Source of the DNA: Fasciolopsis buskii
Lineage: Eukaryota; Platyhelminthes; Trematoda; Plagiorchiida; Fasciolidae
Assembly (NCBI GenBank): GCA_008360955.1
Contig: LUCM01009277.1
Coordinates: forward strand, 264,807-328,806
Length of the DNA stretch: 64,000 nucleotides
Direction of reading: 5' to 3'
In this document: in pieces, positions 11,861-23,677 of the stretch
Layout: the number at the start of each line of letters is the position of its first letter
How positions within the stretch are numbered: the first letter of the stretch is position 1
Made by a program: the position numbers and the translations under genes
The notes under the pieces: model-generated
Told to the model about the DNA's origin: nothing
The model's input: the letters and a program-made list of their open reading frames with translations, nothing else
The model's database searches: none

Positions 11861-12125
11861 TTACAACAAGGATAATCTGACTGTCCTTGGTAGAAGGAGA
11901 ACATGAGATATTCTGAATGAAAACCTCCGGTTGTAACTGCGTGACCAATGACGATACAATGGATCGTGTTTGACGTTTTGTTCGAAAGAAGATAAAATAT
12001 CATTCAAGGCAATTACGAGATCCAAAAATCGCTTGTTACTTTTGTACAGGAATGAACTTAACTCGATTTTCAAGAAGAACCGGTTGCTGATGTTGTATGT
12101 CAATTTTCCCACCGATAAGATTTAG
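11861..12125 (-). CDS. Candidate exon, about 87 codons, unknown
   Basis: This frame has no stop over about 265 bases and encodes a basic, Phe/Leu-rich peptide (for example RFLDLVIALNDILSSFEQ) that could form an amphipathic helix. It lies just upstream, in minus-strand sense, of the larger candidate exon at 11395-11802. Support is limited to the open frame and its context. Confidence 0.2.
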
Positions 12126-12190
12126 TTTATTAATACCTAGATTGGCAGCTATACGAACAGGAAAATTGATGGTCTTTGCCTTTGAATCAG

Positions 12191-12286
12191 AAACTCGATT
12201 CTCTCAGTGTTTCGTTTGCACTTTGCCGGAGAGCCTACTTTCATGCACAATTGTCCCATCTGCCATTTCCCAGTAAAAGCTGCAGG
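12191..12286 (+). CDS. Candidate internal exon, 32 codons, phase 0-0
   Basis: A good acceptor (TTTGCCTTTGAATCAG, ending at 12190) and a consensus donor (CAGG|GTAAGTG, intron from 12287) enclose exactly 96 bases. These are open in one frame and symmetric in phase. The encoded peptide is basic with two Cys and matches nothing I know. It could belong to the same plus-strand gene as the myristoylation-type exon at 8855, but no phase test is possible without the intervening exons. Confidence 0.28.
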
Positions 12287-14789
12287 GTAAGTGATAAGTT
12301 GACCTATCTATTTACACGTATGACGTGTTTTGCACTGAAGTACAAGACAAGGAGGCAAGAACATATCATGAAAAGCTAATCAGTACATAATTGTAGGTAT
12401 AAAATCTGAAAGCTTTTAAGTAATATCGATACCCACTAAAAGAATCCTCATTTCACATGGGTTTCAGCAGTGGTACAGATCTCACCGAATTCCATTGACG
12501 TATATTCACAGAACTCTGAACGCCGACGACACACTTGAGCTTGTGATCAAGGCACCAAAATATCCAATGTACTCATTGGGCAAAATTTGGCAAACTAGTT
12601 TCCGGATTAAACGGAACGGGTTTACACTGAACTCAGGGTTTCAGTTAACTAAGATTGGAATTGAACTGTGGTACAGTAATATTTGCTGGTAAACACTGGA
12701 AAGGACAGAAGATGAAGTACATGCAGTTCAGAGTAAATCATTCTCGCAAGTGACACACACGTTGCATGGGATCAGGCTTTTGCCAGTTTGCCGCTTCACC
12801 TAAAGAGAATTACCAACGGTAGTGACATTATGCTGCCTTCAGGGTTGAACAGGAAAAAATGTTCTCCCGCACGTGTGGCGTCTGAACCAGAAACGAGATT
12901 TTAATTTTTGGGACAAAAAACGATTTTCCATAACACCGTATCAGGCAGCTATCAAACTCGGGATGGACTGGAGGCAAGTGATGCATACTGTGCTGCTGAT
13001 GAGCATGTATAAGTTTTGTAGTAAGACAGAAATATTTTAAAGTCGCCTATTCACCTGTTACCACACACGCCTTCGATGAAAATGTAAAAAATGATACCAG
13101 AAAAGATATTTGACGGAAGCCGAAGCACATTTTCCTAATACGTTTCCCAACCTTTCGTAATATTGTGCGTTATTCGAGAACATTAATTATTCCCCAATAG
13201 GCGCAAGTTCACTGAACTCCGAAAGAGCGCTTCCGTCGTCGTGGAGTTGAATACCTCACTTATTTCGGCATCTTTAACGGAGGTTCAGTAAAACGGCACC
13301 TCTGTGTTATTCAGGACAAATTGAAAAAACAAAGTGATTGTGAGACTTTGCGACCGGCAAAATGCTACCCTGAGCAAATCTTCCCAAAAATATTTTTTTG
13401 AGCCTTCCAAGACACAACCTGTATCGCAAATCAATCCATAGAAAACCGAACGTTCGAAAGACGTGGAATGCTTTAAATTCTTAAGCGAAGTCAATACTGA
13501 TGTTTTATGTTGTTCGTTTAATAGGAACTTCAAGTCAGATGTCACATCCACTACTTTAAATTATTCAAACTTTTGAGCAAGTGCGAGTAGAATTGATTCA
13601 GTAAACCAGTTTTTACTCGCAGGCAAGAACTGCCGTCACTGTTAAGTTACCCTTATGCCAGTCACATTGTTCCTTTATTTTGTGATGACAGGATTCGAAA
13701 TTCCACAGGCCACTTTTAAAAACAACTTTTTTGTGGTTTATTCTTTAACTGCTGCTGATGTTTACTTTGAAACATTCAGCAAGCATTGTTAAAGGAAATC
13801 TGAGGTTTTTCCTTATCCCATGCAGAAAACCAGATCGTTTCTTTACTTTCTAACAATGTGACCGTCTAATGAACCGCTAGCAAATGACCTTGCTTTCATA
13901 GTTCACATTCAAGTAAGCTATAATCTCTCCTTCCGCATGACGTCCGTCTATTACCCCTTATTAGGCTTTGAATCTTCTAGTTACTAGAGAATTCCTTTGG
14001 AATTCAAGATGCAGGCAAACTAAAGGATAACATCAGTACAAAGAACTGATTTCGTGACAGAAGTGAGCTTCTAAGCAAATATAATTAAACCCTAATTTAA
14101 ATCAAAAAGGATCATTTATATTAATTGTGTAGCATTTTCACTTCTTGTTCTCTTCGCTTTTCATCTCTAAGCTGAGTTAACGAAGGGTGTAACAAGGTCC
14201 AGATCAGAATCGAAAGTGAAATAAATTAATGGCGTTTTTGCAGCCAAAAATTGCCCCAAATTTGTTAAGAACCACGACAAAATACCAAAGAAAATTAGAA
14301 TGCTCCATGCTTGCAACCGTTGTGCTTGCAGTAAAACTACCAACAAATTAAAATCATCGTAAAAATACGCAAAGTGGAATCAGGTTCTCTGTCGGAGGAA
14401 TTTAATGACACCACGCTGTTGAATAGCCTCTCTAATTCACGCTCACATGCGACGCAGTGGGTTAATGACCACGTGTGTTTCGATGTTTGGATTTTTCTTC
14501 CTTATCAGCACAAACAGGTCATAGATGACTATCGGCGTGCAAATGCCGGACATGTCACCTATTGGACTATGAAGCCACAATCGACGAAGCCCTTTCATTC
14601 GACTCGACCAAACGACCAGATGCGACAAACGTGTTATTAAGACTGTAGTGCCGAAACAGCCAGGATAAGGCAATGTACAGCCAAAATAGATAAACGAAGA
14701 GCACGATTCGAAGGCAAAGACCCAAGAGAAGTATCGCAACGTGCGAAACTAAACGCCCATTGTGGCCGATAAATCGAACACAAAAATCT
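12287..14789. other. No recognised feature
   Basis: Only short frames without support are present. An 88-codon frame at 14374-14640 (plus), overlapped by minus-strand frames, abuts the foldback repeat and may belong to a larger repeat unit. Confidence 0.4.
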
Positions 14790-15095
14790 ATGGGCGGCCA
14801 TGAGAGTTCATTTGTAAACCACAATGAAGAGTTTTGGGATGTTTTCGTCAGATAGTCAAGTTCGACCTTCAGAAAGAGGACACATGGTCCTGCGTTTTTG
14901 GCCTCGATTGCACGTAGTGTCGTATATGAAAGAGGGATCAAAATTTCAGCAGGAGTACAATGTGGGTTTCGCAGTTATTGCCATCCGACAGAACCAAGTG
15001 TTCCTTTTCTGGAGGCTGCAGTGACTAACCGACGAAAATCGTCCACGGATCTCCATTGTGGTTCATAAGTGTACTCACAATCCATACACACTCCT
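14790..15095. repeat. Foldback element (long imperfect inverted repeat), copy 1
   Basis: The left arm (about 14790-14900) and the reverse complement of the right arm (about 14985-15095) align end to end. Both contain AACCACAATG, then TTTTCGTC followed by TAGTC, then a CCAGAAAAG/TCAGAAAG-type block with a GGACACATGG/GGAACACTTGG core. Identity between arms is roughly 70 percent by eye. The inner loop is about 85 bases. The reverse complement of the right arm also aligns with the left half of the element at 48112-48284. This makes it a dispersed non-autonomous family, MITE-like, rather than a chance palindrome. No transposase was found. Confidence 0.6.
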
Positions 15096-15343
15096 ACTAG
15101 TTCATATGAGATTCTAATAAGGAAATCAATATAGCTGTGTAAAAGTATAGGAATGAGGGTGCCGGGTGGATAGACCTGAATAGCGGCAATAAGCGCAATA
15201 CCGGTAGGATGCTTCTGGGAAGACTCTCTGCCTTCATACAAATGTAACACTACTTATAATTAGAAACAAATAAGAAATGTCACTGAATCAAAGCCGAATG
15301 GCCGATAGAACCAAAGAAAAAAGTTGTTCAAAGATGGATGCCA

Positions 15344-15802
15344 TTACAAGGTCACTGGGAGCAGAACAATAAGTGCTCCAGTAATTACGTATTCCAAACG
15401 TGATAATTCCGCCGCCTGAAAATTAATTGAAAACGATGATGAAGTGTTTATTGCGTGAACTGTTTCCACTCTATGTGCGGCTATCAAACCTGGTGTCATT
15501 ATTTTACCTACTTGCCTAAGAAAGCTTGATATTTTGATAGCTATTGCATCGTTCAAACTAATCGAATGTCTGTGCAGGTAAAATGGAATCATCGGTTGAT
15601 CTGCTTTGAATAAGTGGAGTAATTTATTCTTGTTGTCATGCTGATGAGCTGAAAGTATATCGACCGGAACTGGCAGTACGGGATATTTTCTGTGTTCGTT
15701 ACGGTACCGTGATTTCAATGGAACGTGGAGAGGGACAGTTTGCCTTCCTGCCGTGTTACTCAGATTGATTTGATCAGTTGGGTCTGGTTTTTTGAGATGC
15801 AT
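15344..15802 (-). CDS. Candidate ORF, 152 aa, unknown
   Basis: An ATG-to-stop frame lies just inside an acceptor-like site (TAATTTCAG before the ATG). The N-terminal two thirds are polar and basic; the last 20 residues are hydrophobic enough for a membrane segment. An internal GTAAAA...TTTTCAG pair would remove about 95 bases, so the 3' half may be intron. The length is above the chance background of this window, but no homology is seen. Confidence 0.25.
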   Translation of the reverse strand: MHLKKPDPTDQINLSNTAGRQTVPLHVPLKSRYRNEHRKYPVLPVPVDILSAHQHDNKNKLLHLFKADQPMIPFYLHRHSISLNDAIAIKISSFLRQVGKIMTPGLIAAHRVETVHAINTSSSFSINFQAAELSRLEYVITGALIVLLPVTL

Positions 15803-18800
15803 CTCTGAAATTACGCATCATTTATTAATGTGACTGGTGTGAATATCGTTACTCTTCTCCACTATAAGCGATCAGCATCCATAAATATAATCCGTTAGCA
15901 AAATTATTCATCTAATTATATCAATTCTGAACTCATGACGAAAAGACTAAAAAAGCGCTTTCCAGCTGTCTCATCCTTGCGGAGAATCACGAATACCACA
16001 TAGTCTTTGCATTTGTGCGGGGACGTGAATCTGTGACAAATGGTTAGGAGTCGATCGGTATAGTCTGTAGACTACTTCATTTGGTTCACAGTGGTTTGTG
16101 CAACTGCACCCATAAACTTTAAATTGTTAGATTACTGTGCCACATCTGAGATTATGCACAGCAGGCTACTAATATCCGTATTATAATGCCTTGTGGTAGA
16201 AATTACTTCTGACACTCTTCTCTGTTTTCATCTATTCATACGCAGTACACAAATGCTTCTTTGACTATAATATTTTTATGCACATATGTAGGTGTATTCA
16301 TGTATGTTTGTCTGTGGCTTGTTTTCTGTTTACATCCACTGAATAATTATGCTGTAATAAGAAATTATGTCTGCTGTGCATTTTCCTCAGTAGTCTCATG
16401 GGATTTCTGACTGCTGATATATAGACGAAAGTCGGTATTTCCGCTTTATTTAAGTTTCCCTCGAAAAATAAATGACAAATGAGCCAGTTTTTTTTATAAG
16501 GCTCTTTGTTTCAACAGTAATATGCCACCCGCCGAGAGAAAGGACAACTCAGGCATGATCGATCGAGGATTAATACATAGAGGTAATAGATTTTAATTGT
16601 TTTTATTGTCATCTTATTCGGTTGGAATTAGATGCTGAGCGGTCTACTTGGGGGTGTTTATTTTAGTCCTCAAAAGATGATGCAAATCATATTACCTAGG
16701 GCGACTTCATCGATCCAGTGAAACCTGATCTTCCGTCATTCTCAAATCAAATAGGCTTCGCATTTAGGGCATTCGTTAGGCGGCCGACAGAAGACCAACG
16801 CAAATCAGACACAAGTTCTATGGGTAGTCTTAATTCCATCCTGATCCTGCAAAATAACTAAGCGAAACCATTTCACGGTTCATGATTACCTCGTTCATCG
16901 TCTTGTCTCAAAAATCAGGTTTTCGTATTGATTCTGTTGTAAAACAACAAAAGTATATAAATGTATATGCCTCATGTTCGCATTACAGTATATGCCGATG
17001 TCATGATCAGCACCGATTTCATTGATGCTAGGAACCTGTTGGTGCTGGGAAAATGGGTACTTATTTAGTTTTGAAATTAGTGACTATTTTGATAACTTTT
17101 AAATTGTTTTTCTTGCAAAGGATCATTTGTTAGGTGGAAAAAAGAAACACCTCAGAACCCAGTTTCTCCGTTCACACCTGATTGTGGTTCCCGACCCCGA
17201 GAACAATACACAGCATAATGTTGCCAATCCAAAATCTGATATTGAAGTTCGAAGTGAAACAGAAATTCTTCAAACAACTATTTAAGTCATTCTAATTGCT
17301 AACTCTATTCAACTGACTCAGTTCTGAAAATTTCGCTTCCAGTATACTGTAATTTTGGTTGATCTAACCTTAACTACTTGCCAAATTAAATCGATTAAAT
17401 GACGCTCGTTGAAGCAAGTTTGATGCAGTCTTTTGTGAGAATATTTCTTTTTCTGAAAAGCACTTTTTCTTAATGATCCTTATACTAACGTGTGCAATAT
17501 CTTGGCTCGTACCAATCAGCAGTTACAGGATTACTGAGTTTGATTAACTGAGTTAGATCCTCCAGTTAACGCATGCACGCTACCGAAGTCTACCCTTAAG
17601 AGGATTTATTCTGAGGTTAACTGCAGTGACCATCTTTTGATAATCACTGAAATATATTTACGAGTTACACCATACGAAACCATATATATGCATATATATA
17701 TACAGCAGCGCTTCATTAGTTCCGCTACTGGCAGCTGTAACAACCACTAAAGTTTACGGCAAGCTGCCTGTCAGTCATTCGACGAAGGTTACCGACATCT
17801 TTTTCTGAGAAATAGTCGCCACATTTTGAAAATCCTGGAAATTTGGAAGGTTTTCCGTAAAAAGGTTTTTCCGGATTTTCTTGTGTTTTTCAGTGATCCT
17901 CAAATCCGGTGATGTGGACAGAATATGGGAGGAATTGACACCAATATCGCTTTTTACGTACTTGCCCCTCAAGGTGACTGTTGCTTTATATTCGAAGATC
18001 GGTGGTTTGACTTAGTAATTTTTTTAAATTCCCTAATTTTCCCTACTTTATCATTCACTTTGCCGGTGGCCATCTTTGCAACGCTAAACCTAACTCAGAA
18101 TTTCTCCAAGACTTATCACTTCAGCAATGGAGTCCATGGGGTGCATGTTCAGACTCTTCGCAGTCCGCTGGCGTTTTAAATGTTTTCCCCTCCAAACACA
18201 TTCTTTCCATATACCGTTGTTGTTCATGTGGTTTTGATTCCAAGCCGTTCTTTGTCTGAAAATCATCAAACCGTTGGGTAGAAAACCGATAGCCAGCAAC
18301 TAAACCGAGGTGATGCATGGTATCTCAATGCCAAAGCACAACCGTGTTAAGCAACACCTGTTGGATAGGAGGGCACGGTTGATCTAGACCGGTGGAAAAG
18401 CTCCTTTGCCTGCGACGTGGGGAGCAACCCATCAGGAGCAAATGGTAAAAAGCACGGTACCTTCAGGCGCAAATGCGGCAGGATCCCAGGAAATCTACTT
18501 TGGTTCTTTGTGAATATTGTTCAACAGTCTACACTGATATAGTTGCAACTTCCTCCTCTAATATCCCTAGCTCTTTAGGCAGCTACCACACACTACCGAA
18601 CAGTTTCTCAATTCCGTCTTGTGGCTTCTCATCTATATAACAGTCCTCCGTGTTGGTCATCCGTCCAGCTAACATTTCAATGAACATACTACTATGACCT
18701 ACCTTCGCACCAAAAGTATATTGGAATTTGAGTCAACTAAGTCTAACCTGTCTTTAAACGATCATCCCAAACCTCCGGTGCATGAAATCCGATGACAAGT

Positions 18801-21302
18801 ACTCAGCAACACTTTCGCATAATTGATCAGCTCTACTGAAAATTGTGCCTAACTAGATGAGCCTATAATTTACAGCATTATGCTGTATCTCAAATATAGT
18901 TAGAAGGAAATGTTAAAGGCAAGTCAATTTAGTTAATTGGTCTTTAAGGTGGACTACGATATTTATTCTACGAACCGGTATGCGGATGGATGATTGCAAA
19001 TGTGAACGAATTTCACACAGTTAGACTCAGTGGAAAACTGACAAGCGAACCTGGATTCTGAATTCCCAATTTCCAACCTTTGGTAGAATCCAACAAAATG
19101 ACCTGCGAGACATAAGCAGATTATGACTTCATGATGAGTAAAACCAACGCACGAATAATCGTTGGGTTGCATCTGTTACTTTTGAAGCATTAGCTCAAAT
19201 CAAAACTTTCTAACTTATGTTCTCCACCGGTGGATGAATAATCTCCAGCACCGACCGTCATAAGTGATGTACTACAAGCCTGATAAATTGGTCCCGAAGT
19301 CAGCGTCCAAATAGAATGTTAAAAATTCATCGAAATTAGGAGATTCCGTTCTATGGCTATCGAAGTACGTATGGTTTCAACGCAATCAGTTAACTTAGGC
19401 TGGCACATCTTTCTTCTATCCTCGAAAATTACATCATATACATCACTGGCAAGCCACTGTATCGGGTCCCAGCAACAATCTTAAATATCGAGACATTGCA
19501 CTACTATACGCTTACGGATTTGATTTTGCCAGCCACAAATAGAAGTAAGAATCAAGTTCAGTCGTAAACATTATGTTATCATCTACCTAAGAGAGAACTT
19601 TCAAATAATTTCGGCCTAAGTTCGTTCTGGTTTCCGGTGTGTTGCTATCCAGTCCAGCAGAATATTGGTCCAGTTCGATTTTGATTGCACCTGTTTGCAC
19701 TGTAGAGACTACTACAAGATCAAGGAACATAAGAGCTCCTGTGCCCACTTAGCTGTTTGAATTTTGTGTAGAAGCAGCTTTTCGTCCCCGAATCCAAAAG
19801 ATCCGACCTTCGTTTAAACAAGGTCAATTTACGCAACAATGGGCTCTAATTAGATTACTGCTGTTTACTTTACACCATCGGACACACATTTACAGGAAAC
19901 CCTACGGCAAAACGAAATGCGAATTGTGCATTGTACTCAAAGGAGAGAGGGTTTAAAAATTATTTCCACAACCTTGGAATCAACATTAGGATGTAACTGA
20001 AAAATTACGTGGTAAAAAGGCGGTGGCGAAGAAACTAATAGCGCGATATCAAATCATCCTTGTAATTTGGTAGGCATGAATTGTCCGTGTGCACTAAGTC
20101 AAACGAAAACCCAATGGGTGGGGCCTATCACCTAGTTCCCAACACGTATGTCACCAGACGACCGATCGTTGAACAGGCATTCATTTAGATTAGCCCACGC
20201 AGTTTTGAATTTCGCAGTCATATAACTATATGCTGAATTTTCATCGCATGTGTTCATTTGTTTCTACTATCGCTTGAAAGCGGGTTAGGTTTGCCTGATT
20301 TGAATAGATCGATGGCTAGTAGGAGAAACCCAATAAGCCGGTGATGACCCCTGGTTTTGACCCAATCGTTTAAGACACGTTAGATTTATTTGATCTGTAG
20401 ACCGATGAACTTTTGGTGATAAGAATCTCCATATTAGTGAGCAGATGGTATTATGATGGTGACCTTTGTTCAACGCACGAAGGTTTCATGGAAAACTACG
20501 CCACGGGAAATAGACGATATAATGCAGATTTGAGAATTATCAAATACGGAGAAGATACCGTATGGTGAAAACGTGAATCTGAGCAATATGGATGCAGAAC
20601 AATATGACAAAGATCAGAAGCTGATAAAATGCTGAAAGCCGACTGTAAAACATATTAGATGAAACTTTTTTGAGCAGGAACCAACTTGCGAACATTTCGT
20701 CGAGACAGTAGTTATCACGTTTTGCTGACAACGTTTCTGCAATTCGCTCATTTTGACATTGCTTCCGGCAGCTTATCGGCAGACCCGAGACGGAAAACGT
20801 GCGACGACGATATATGAAAGTTCACTGGGCAAAATAGCTTTTTTTCATTTATCTCTGACTAATTTAAGAGGCTATTCGCTGGTAGAACCCGTAATTCAAA
20901 TCTGCAAAAAAATCCTGTTGAACAGGATGAAAATGTTGACAGTAATATTACTCGTGCAAAGTGGATTCACCTCTCATTATCACATACAGGAAACATGAGT
21001 TTAAGGATTGAAATGGTTGCCCTAGATATCGCGGCGTATTAATTTTGAAAATACTTTTACCACAAGAGCTGAAGTGTCGAAAATCACTGGTATTTCAAAA
21101 TTTGGTGTGCCTGCCTTGTTTTGTCTGGAAAACTTGCATGCAAATAATGTGAACACATGTGAGCTGTTTACCCAAATATTTTAAGTCCCTTATTTTCCAC
21201 TGTGTTTGATTCTATTGCTGTCAAACTCTAAAGACGCATTCAGAGGTTCGTTTGACAAATCCACAAACAGTCAACCCGTGTGGTGAACATTTCACAATCA
21301 CA
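15803..21302. other. Long gene-poor stretch
   Basis: No convincing exon is visible. A GC-richer block at about 18300-18500 stands out from its AT-rich surroundings and may be a diverged repeat. Short TA-rich runs lie near 17685-17700. Otherwise nothing is recognised. Confidence 0.4.
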
Positions 21303-22456
21303 TCAGTCGTGAAACTTAAACATAAAACGAGTTTCTGAAAGCGGTTGCACTCGCAAACCAGTGGTTAGGAAAGTAACCATGCACAACGAAAGAACGTTTC
21401 TCAGAAGAAAGGGTGCCACGGAGTAACAGGTCTTTAGTACACTCCGAAGCGTGGAGGCAAATACCAGCGGAGTGACAAACGAATCACTTAGTCGGTTTGC
21501 CAGCTCAAATCGAATATCACGCAGCAAAGGACTGGGGATCGAATTTTTTCGGGTCGAATCTCTCATTTTCATACAAACTCCAAGCGAAAAGCCAAGATTT
21601 TATCTCAGTATATCATAGTTTCAATCTTTGGTCAATCATTCATCCTTCATTGTTTTACATTCTGGTATTCTTCTGTCAGCACCCACTGTAGCATATCTGT
21701 GCCAATTAGACAATCGGTCTTCGTTCACGGAATGTACACACCAGTATCACGCTTCACACACTTCCCCGGAAATAAATCCATTGTTTCTGGATCTTTCCTT
21801 AATATCCACTAGTTTACATGATTGCAAAATCTCGCAGTGTTGTTGACACAAAAGGTTAACGAGTACAAAAGTAAAGCATGACTGCGGATTAAATTTCACT
21901 TGTTTGTCAATTTTAATTATCAGGCTTTCTTGCTTGATTGAAAAACAGCTGTTCTTTTATACAATTCATCAAATAACAGACTTCAAATGAAATTGGGTAA
22001 GACTACTGAGACAGTTTAGAATTACCTAGAGGTGTGAGACTAAAAAGATGGTGAATGCTCTATTGAGGTTAAATAATAACATTGGTGTGAATAAAGTATT
22101 ACGGTCGGTATAAACATACCTAGTAGTTGCACATGTAAAATCAACAGGTTCAAAGGGACAAGTAAAGCAGCGGACTCAAATAGGCGAGTTGGCCTAATAT
22201 CAGGATCACAAGACGTGGTCGGAACTCTGGCTAAACTGTTAAATTCACATCCGATAAAGTAGAAAACTTCGAATATTTTGGCTTTGACACTTCGCCTTTT
22301 GTTTGCGAGTGAGTCAGTGGAGAGAGGTGAATCACTAATAAGGTCATCAAGAGCAGCTGTCAACGAAACGTTCTCAGAGCCCAACTTGAAATGAACTCGC
22401 TGTTGCTTTGCAATGGTCGGCACACAAATAAAAATCACGCCTCCTGGGTTGATCAA
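21303..22456 (-). CDS. Candidate two-exon 3' part of a gene, unknown
   Basis: The upstream open block (22120-22456) encodes about 110 residues without an ATG. It ends at a very good donor (CTAG|GTATGT, intron from 22119) in phase 1. It is polar at first and hydrophobic in its last 20 residues. The next minus-strand open block (21303-21559) can be entered in phase 1 after GAGAG at 21560. It runs 85 codons to a stop, with two further hydrophobic stretches. Joining them gives a continuous C-terminus of about 195 residues with possible membrane segments. The acceptor is only moderate. No family is recognised. Confidence 0.28.
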
Positions 22457-23419
22457 TTTGACAGCAGTTTACTCTTTCACTTGTCAATTTAGCATATCTT
22501 GCTTTGGTTTCAAAGTTAGAAACAGTTTTCTGGATCTAAGTGCAAATCATACGATAGGACGGCTTAGATTACCTACCTGCAGTTAAAATCCGGATAATAT
22601 CAGCTAACGACTAACCAGCAAGAGTGACGGTGAATAAAGCACGTCAAAGATGGTGAAATTGCGGAAAGCGTCCGTGACCAAACGGTCTACAGTAGTTTCA
22701 TGATTACCCAAAAATATGCAGGTTTCTATACCAGCTAACCAAATTAGTCCGACCGTGGATCCCGGCTACACCCACTCTGTTACAAACCTCGAATTTGTGT
22801 GGTTCGAGACGATGAAGGAAGGGACTTTGGGGCCTTCAACTAAGATCGGAGACCTCGGGTCTAGAAATGAAACTCGATAATCCACAGTTGGCTTTTACAA
22901 ACCGGTTGCTCCTGTAGCCTGACTCACTCTGATATAAATGAAACTTTTCTATCACGAGACCTCATTTTCAAAGTCATAACATTGACCTCTAGTCTGACAA
23001 CTGGCCAGTGAACTCAGCCATCAAACTCACTTATAGGGACCGTAGGAGCATGCACGCGATTAGTTAATAACGGATGCTTTCTCTGCAATATGGCTGATCA
23101 GTTTTAATTGATGTGCACATGGGCGGGTCTTTGAGCGAACCATTTCCCCTCTCCGCCTCATCCAAGTAAAACGAAATTTTAGAATGCTAAAAAGAAAAAT
23201 ATTTCCCCATCAATTTGTTCTTACCACTTGACTATTCGTTAGAAATTCAAGCGTCTGTATATACTACTGATTAGGCTTATCCTTCATCAGTTCTGTGAGT
23301 GCCCGCGGGACTAGCTGTCGCATATACACTTTGCTAAAGTCCGCTGAGCTACACACAATTGGGCTGTGTTAACCATCAAGGGGGTATAGGAAACTTGCAA
23401 AATGATTTAGGGAATATAT
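22457..23419. other. No gene seen; GC-richer block at 22740-22960
   Basis: A block with higher GC than its surroundings, containing GGTTCGAGACGATG, looks like an old repeat insertion. It carries no recognisable tRNA-like boxes or reading frame. Confidence 0.35.
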
Positions 23420-23677
23420 ATGGAGGCCAAACGCGAGGATCACTTTAACTCAGCGGAAAAATTAGCACGCGCTAGAAAATACAAACAAAAGTCATCCAAG
23501 TTAAAAAGCAACTGGAATGCGAAAAATCCTCATCCCAACGAGCGCAAATTTTCGAACCTTTATTTCGAAATTTCCCCCAATAACAATATCTATCAAAACT
23601 CGGCTAAACGTTTTGGTTGGAACGAAAGCGATCATGCTAGAACCAACCAAGTTAGTCAATTCAGAATGACAGAATGA
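23420..23677 (+). CDS. Candidate small basic protein, 85 aa
   Basis: An intact ATG-to-TGA frame begins with MEAKRE. The first 45 residues are strongly basic and hydrophilic (many Lys and Arg) and the rest is Asn/Ser-rich. There is no Cys, no membrane segment and no known motif. An acceptor-like GATTTAG lies just upstream. It could be a small nuclear or ribonucleoprotein-type peptide, or a chance frame. Confidence 0.22.
   Translation: MEAKREDHFNSAEKLARARKYKQKSSKLKSNWNAKNPHPNERKFSNLYFEISPNNNIYQNSAKRFGWNESDHARTNQVSQFRMTE

Noticed and set aside
14374..15250. A membrane-protein gene on the minus strand (frames at 14443-14739, 14567-14941 and 14975-15250)
   Set aside because: These frames coincide with the foldback repeat and its flank, and overlap each other in different frames. 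The hydrophobic runs are more simply explained by the repeat sequence.
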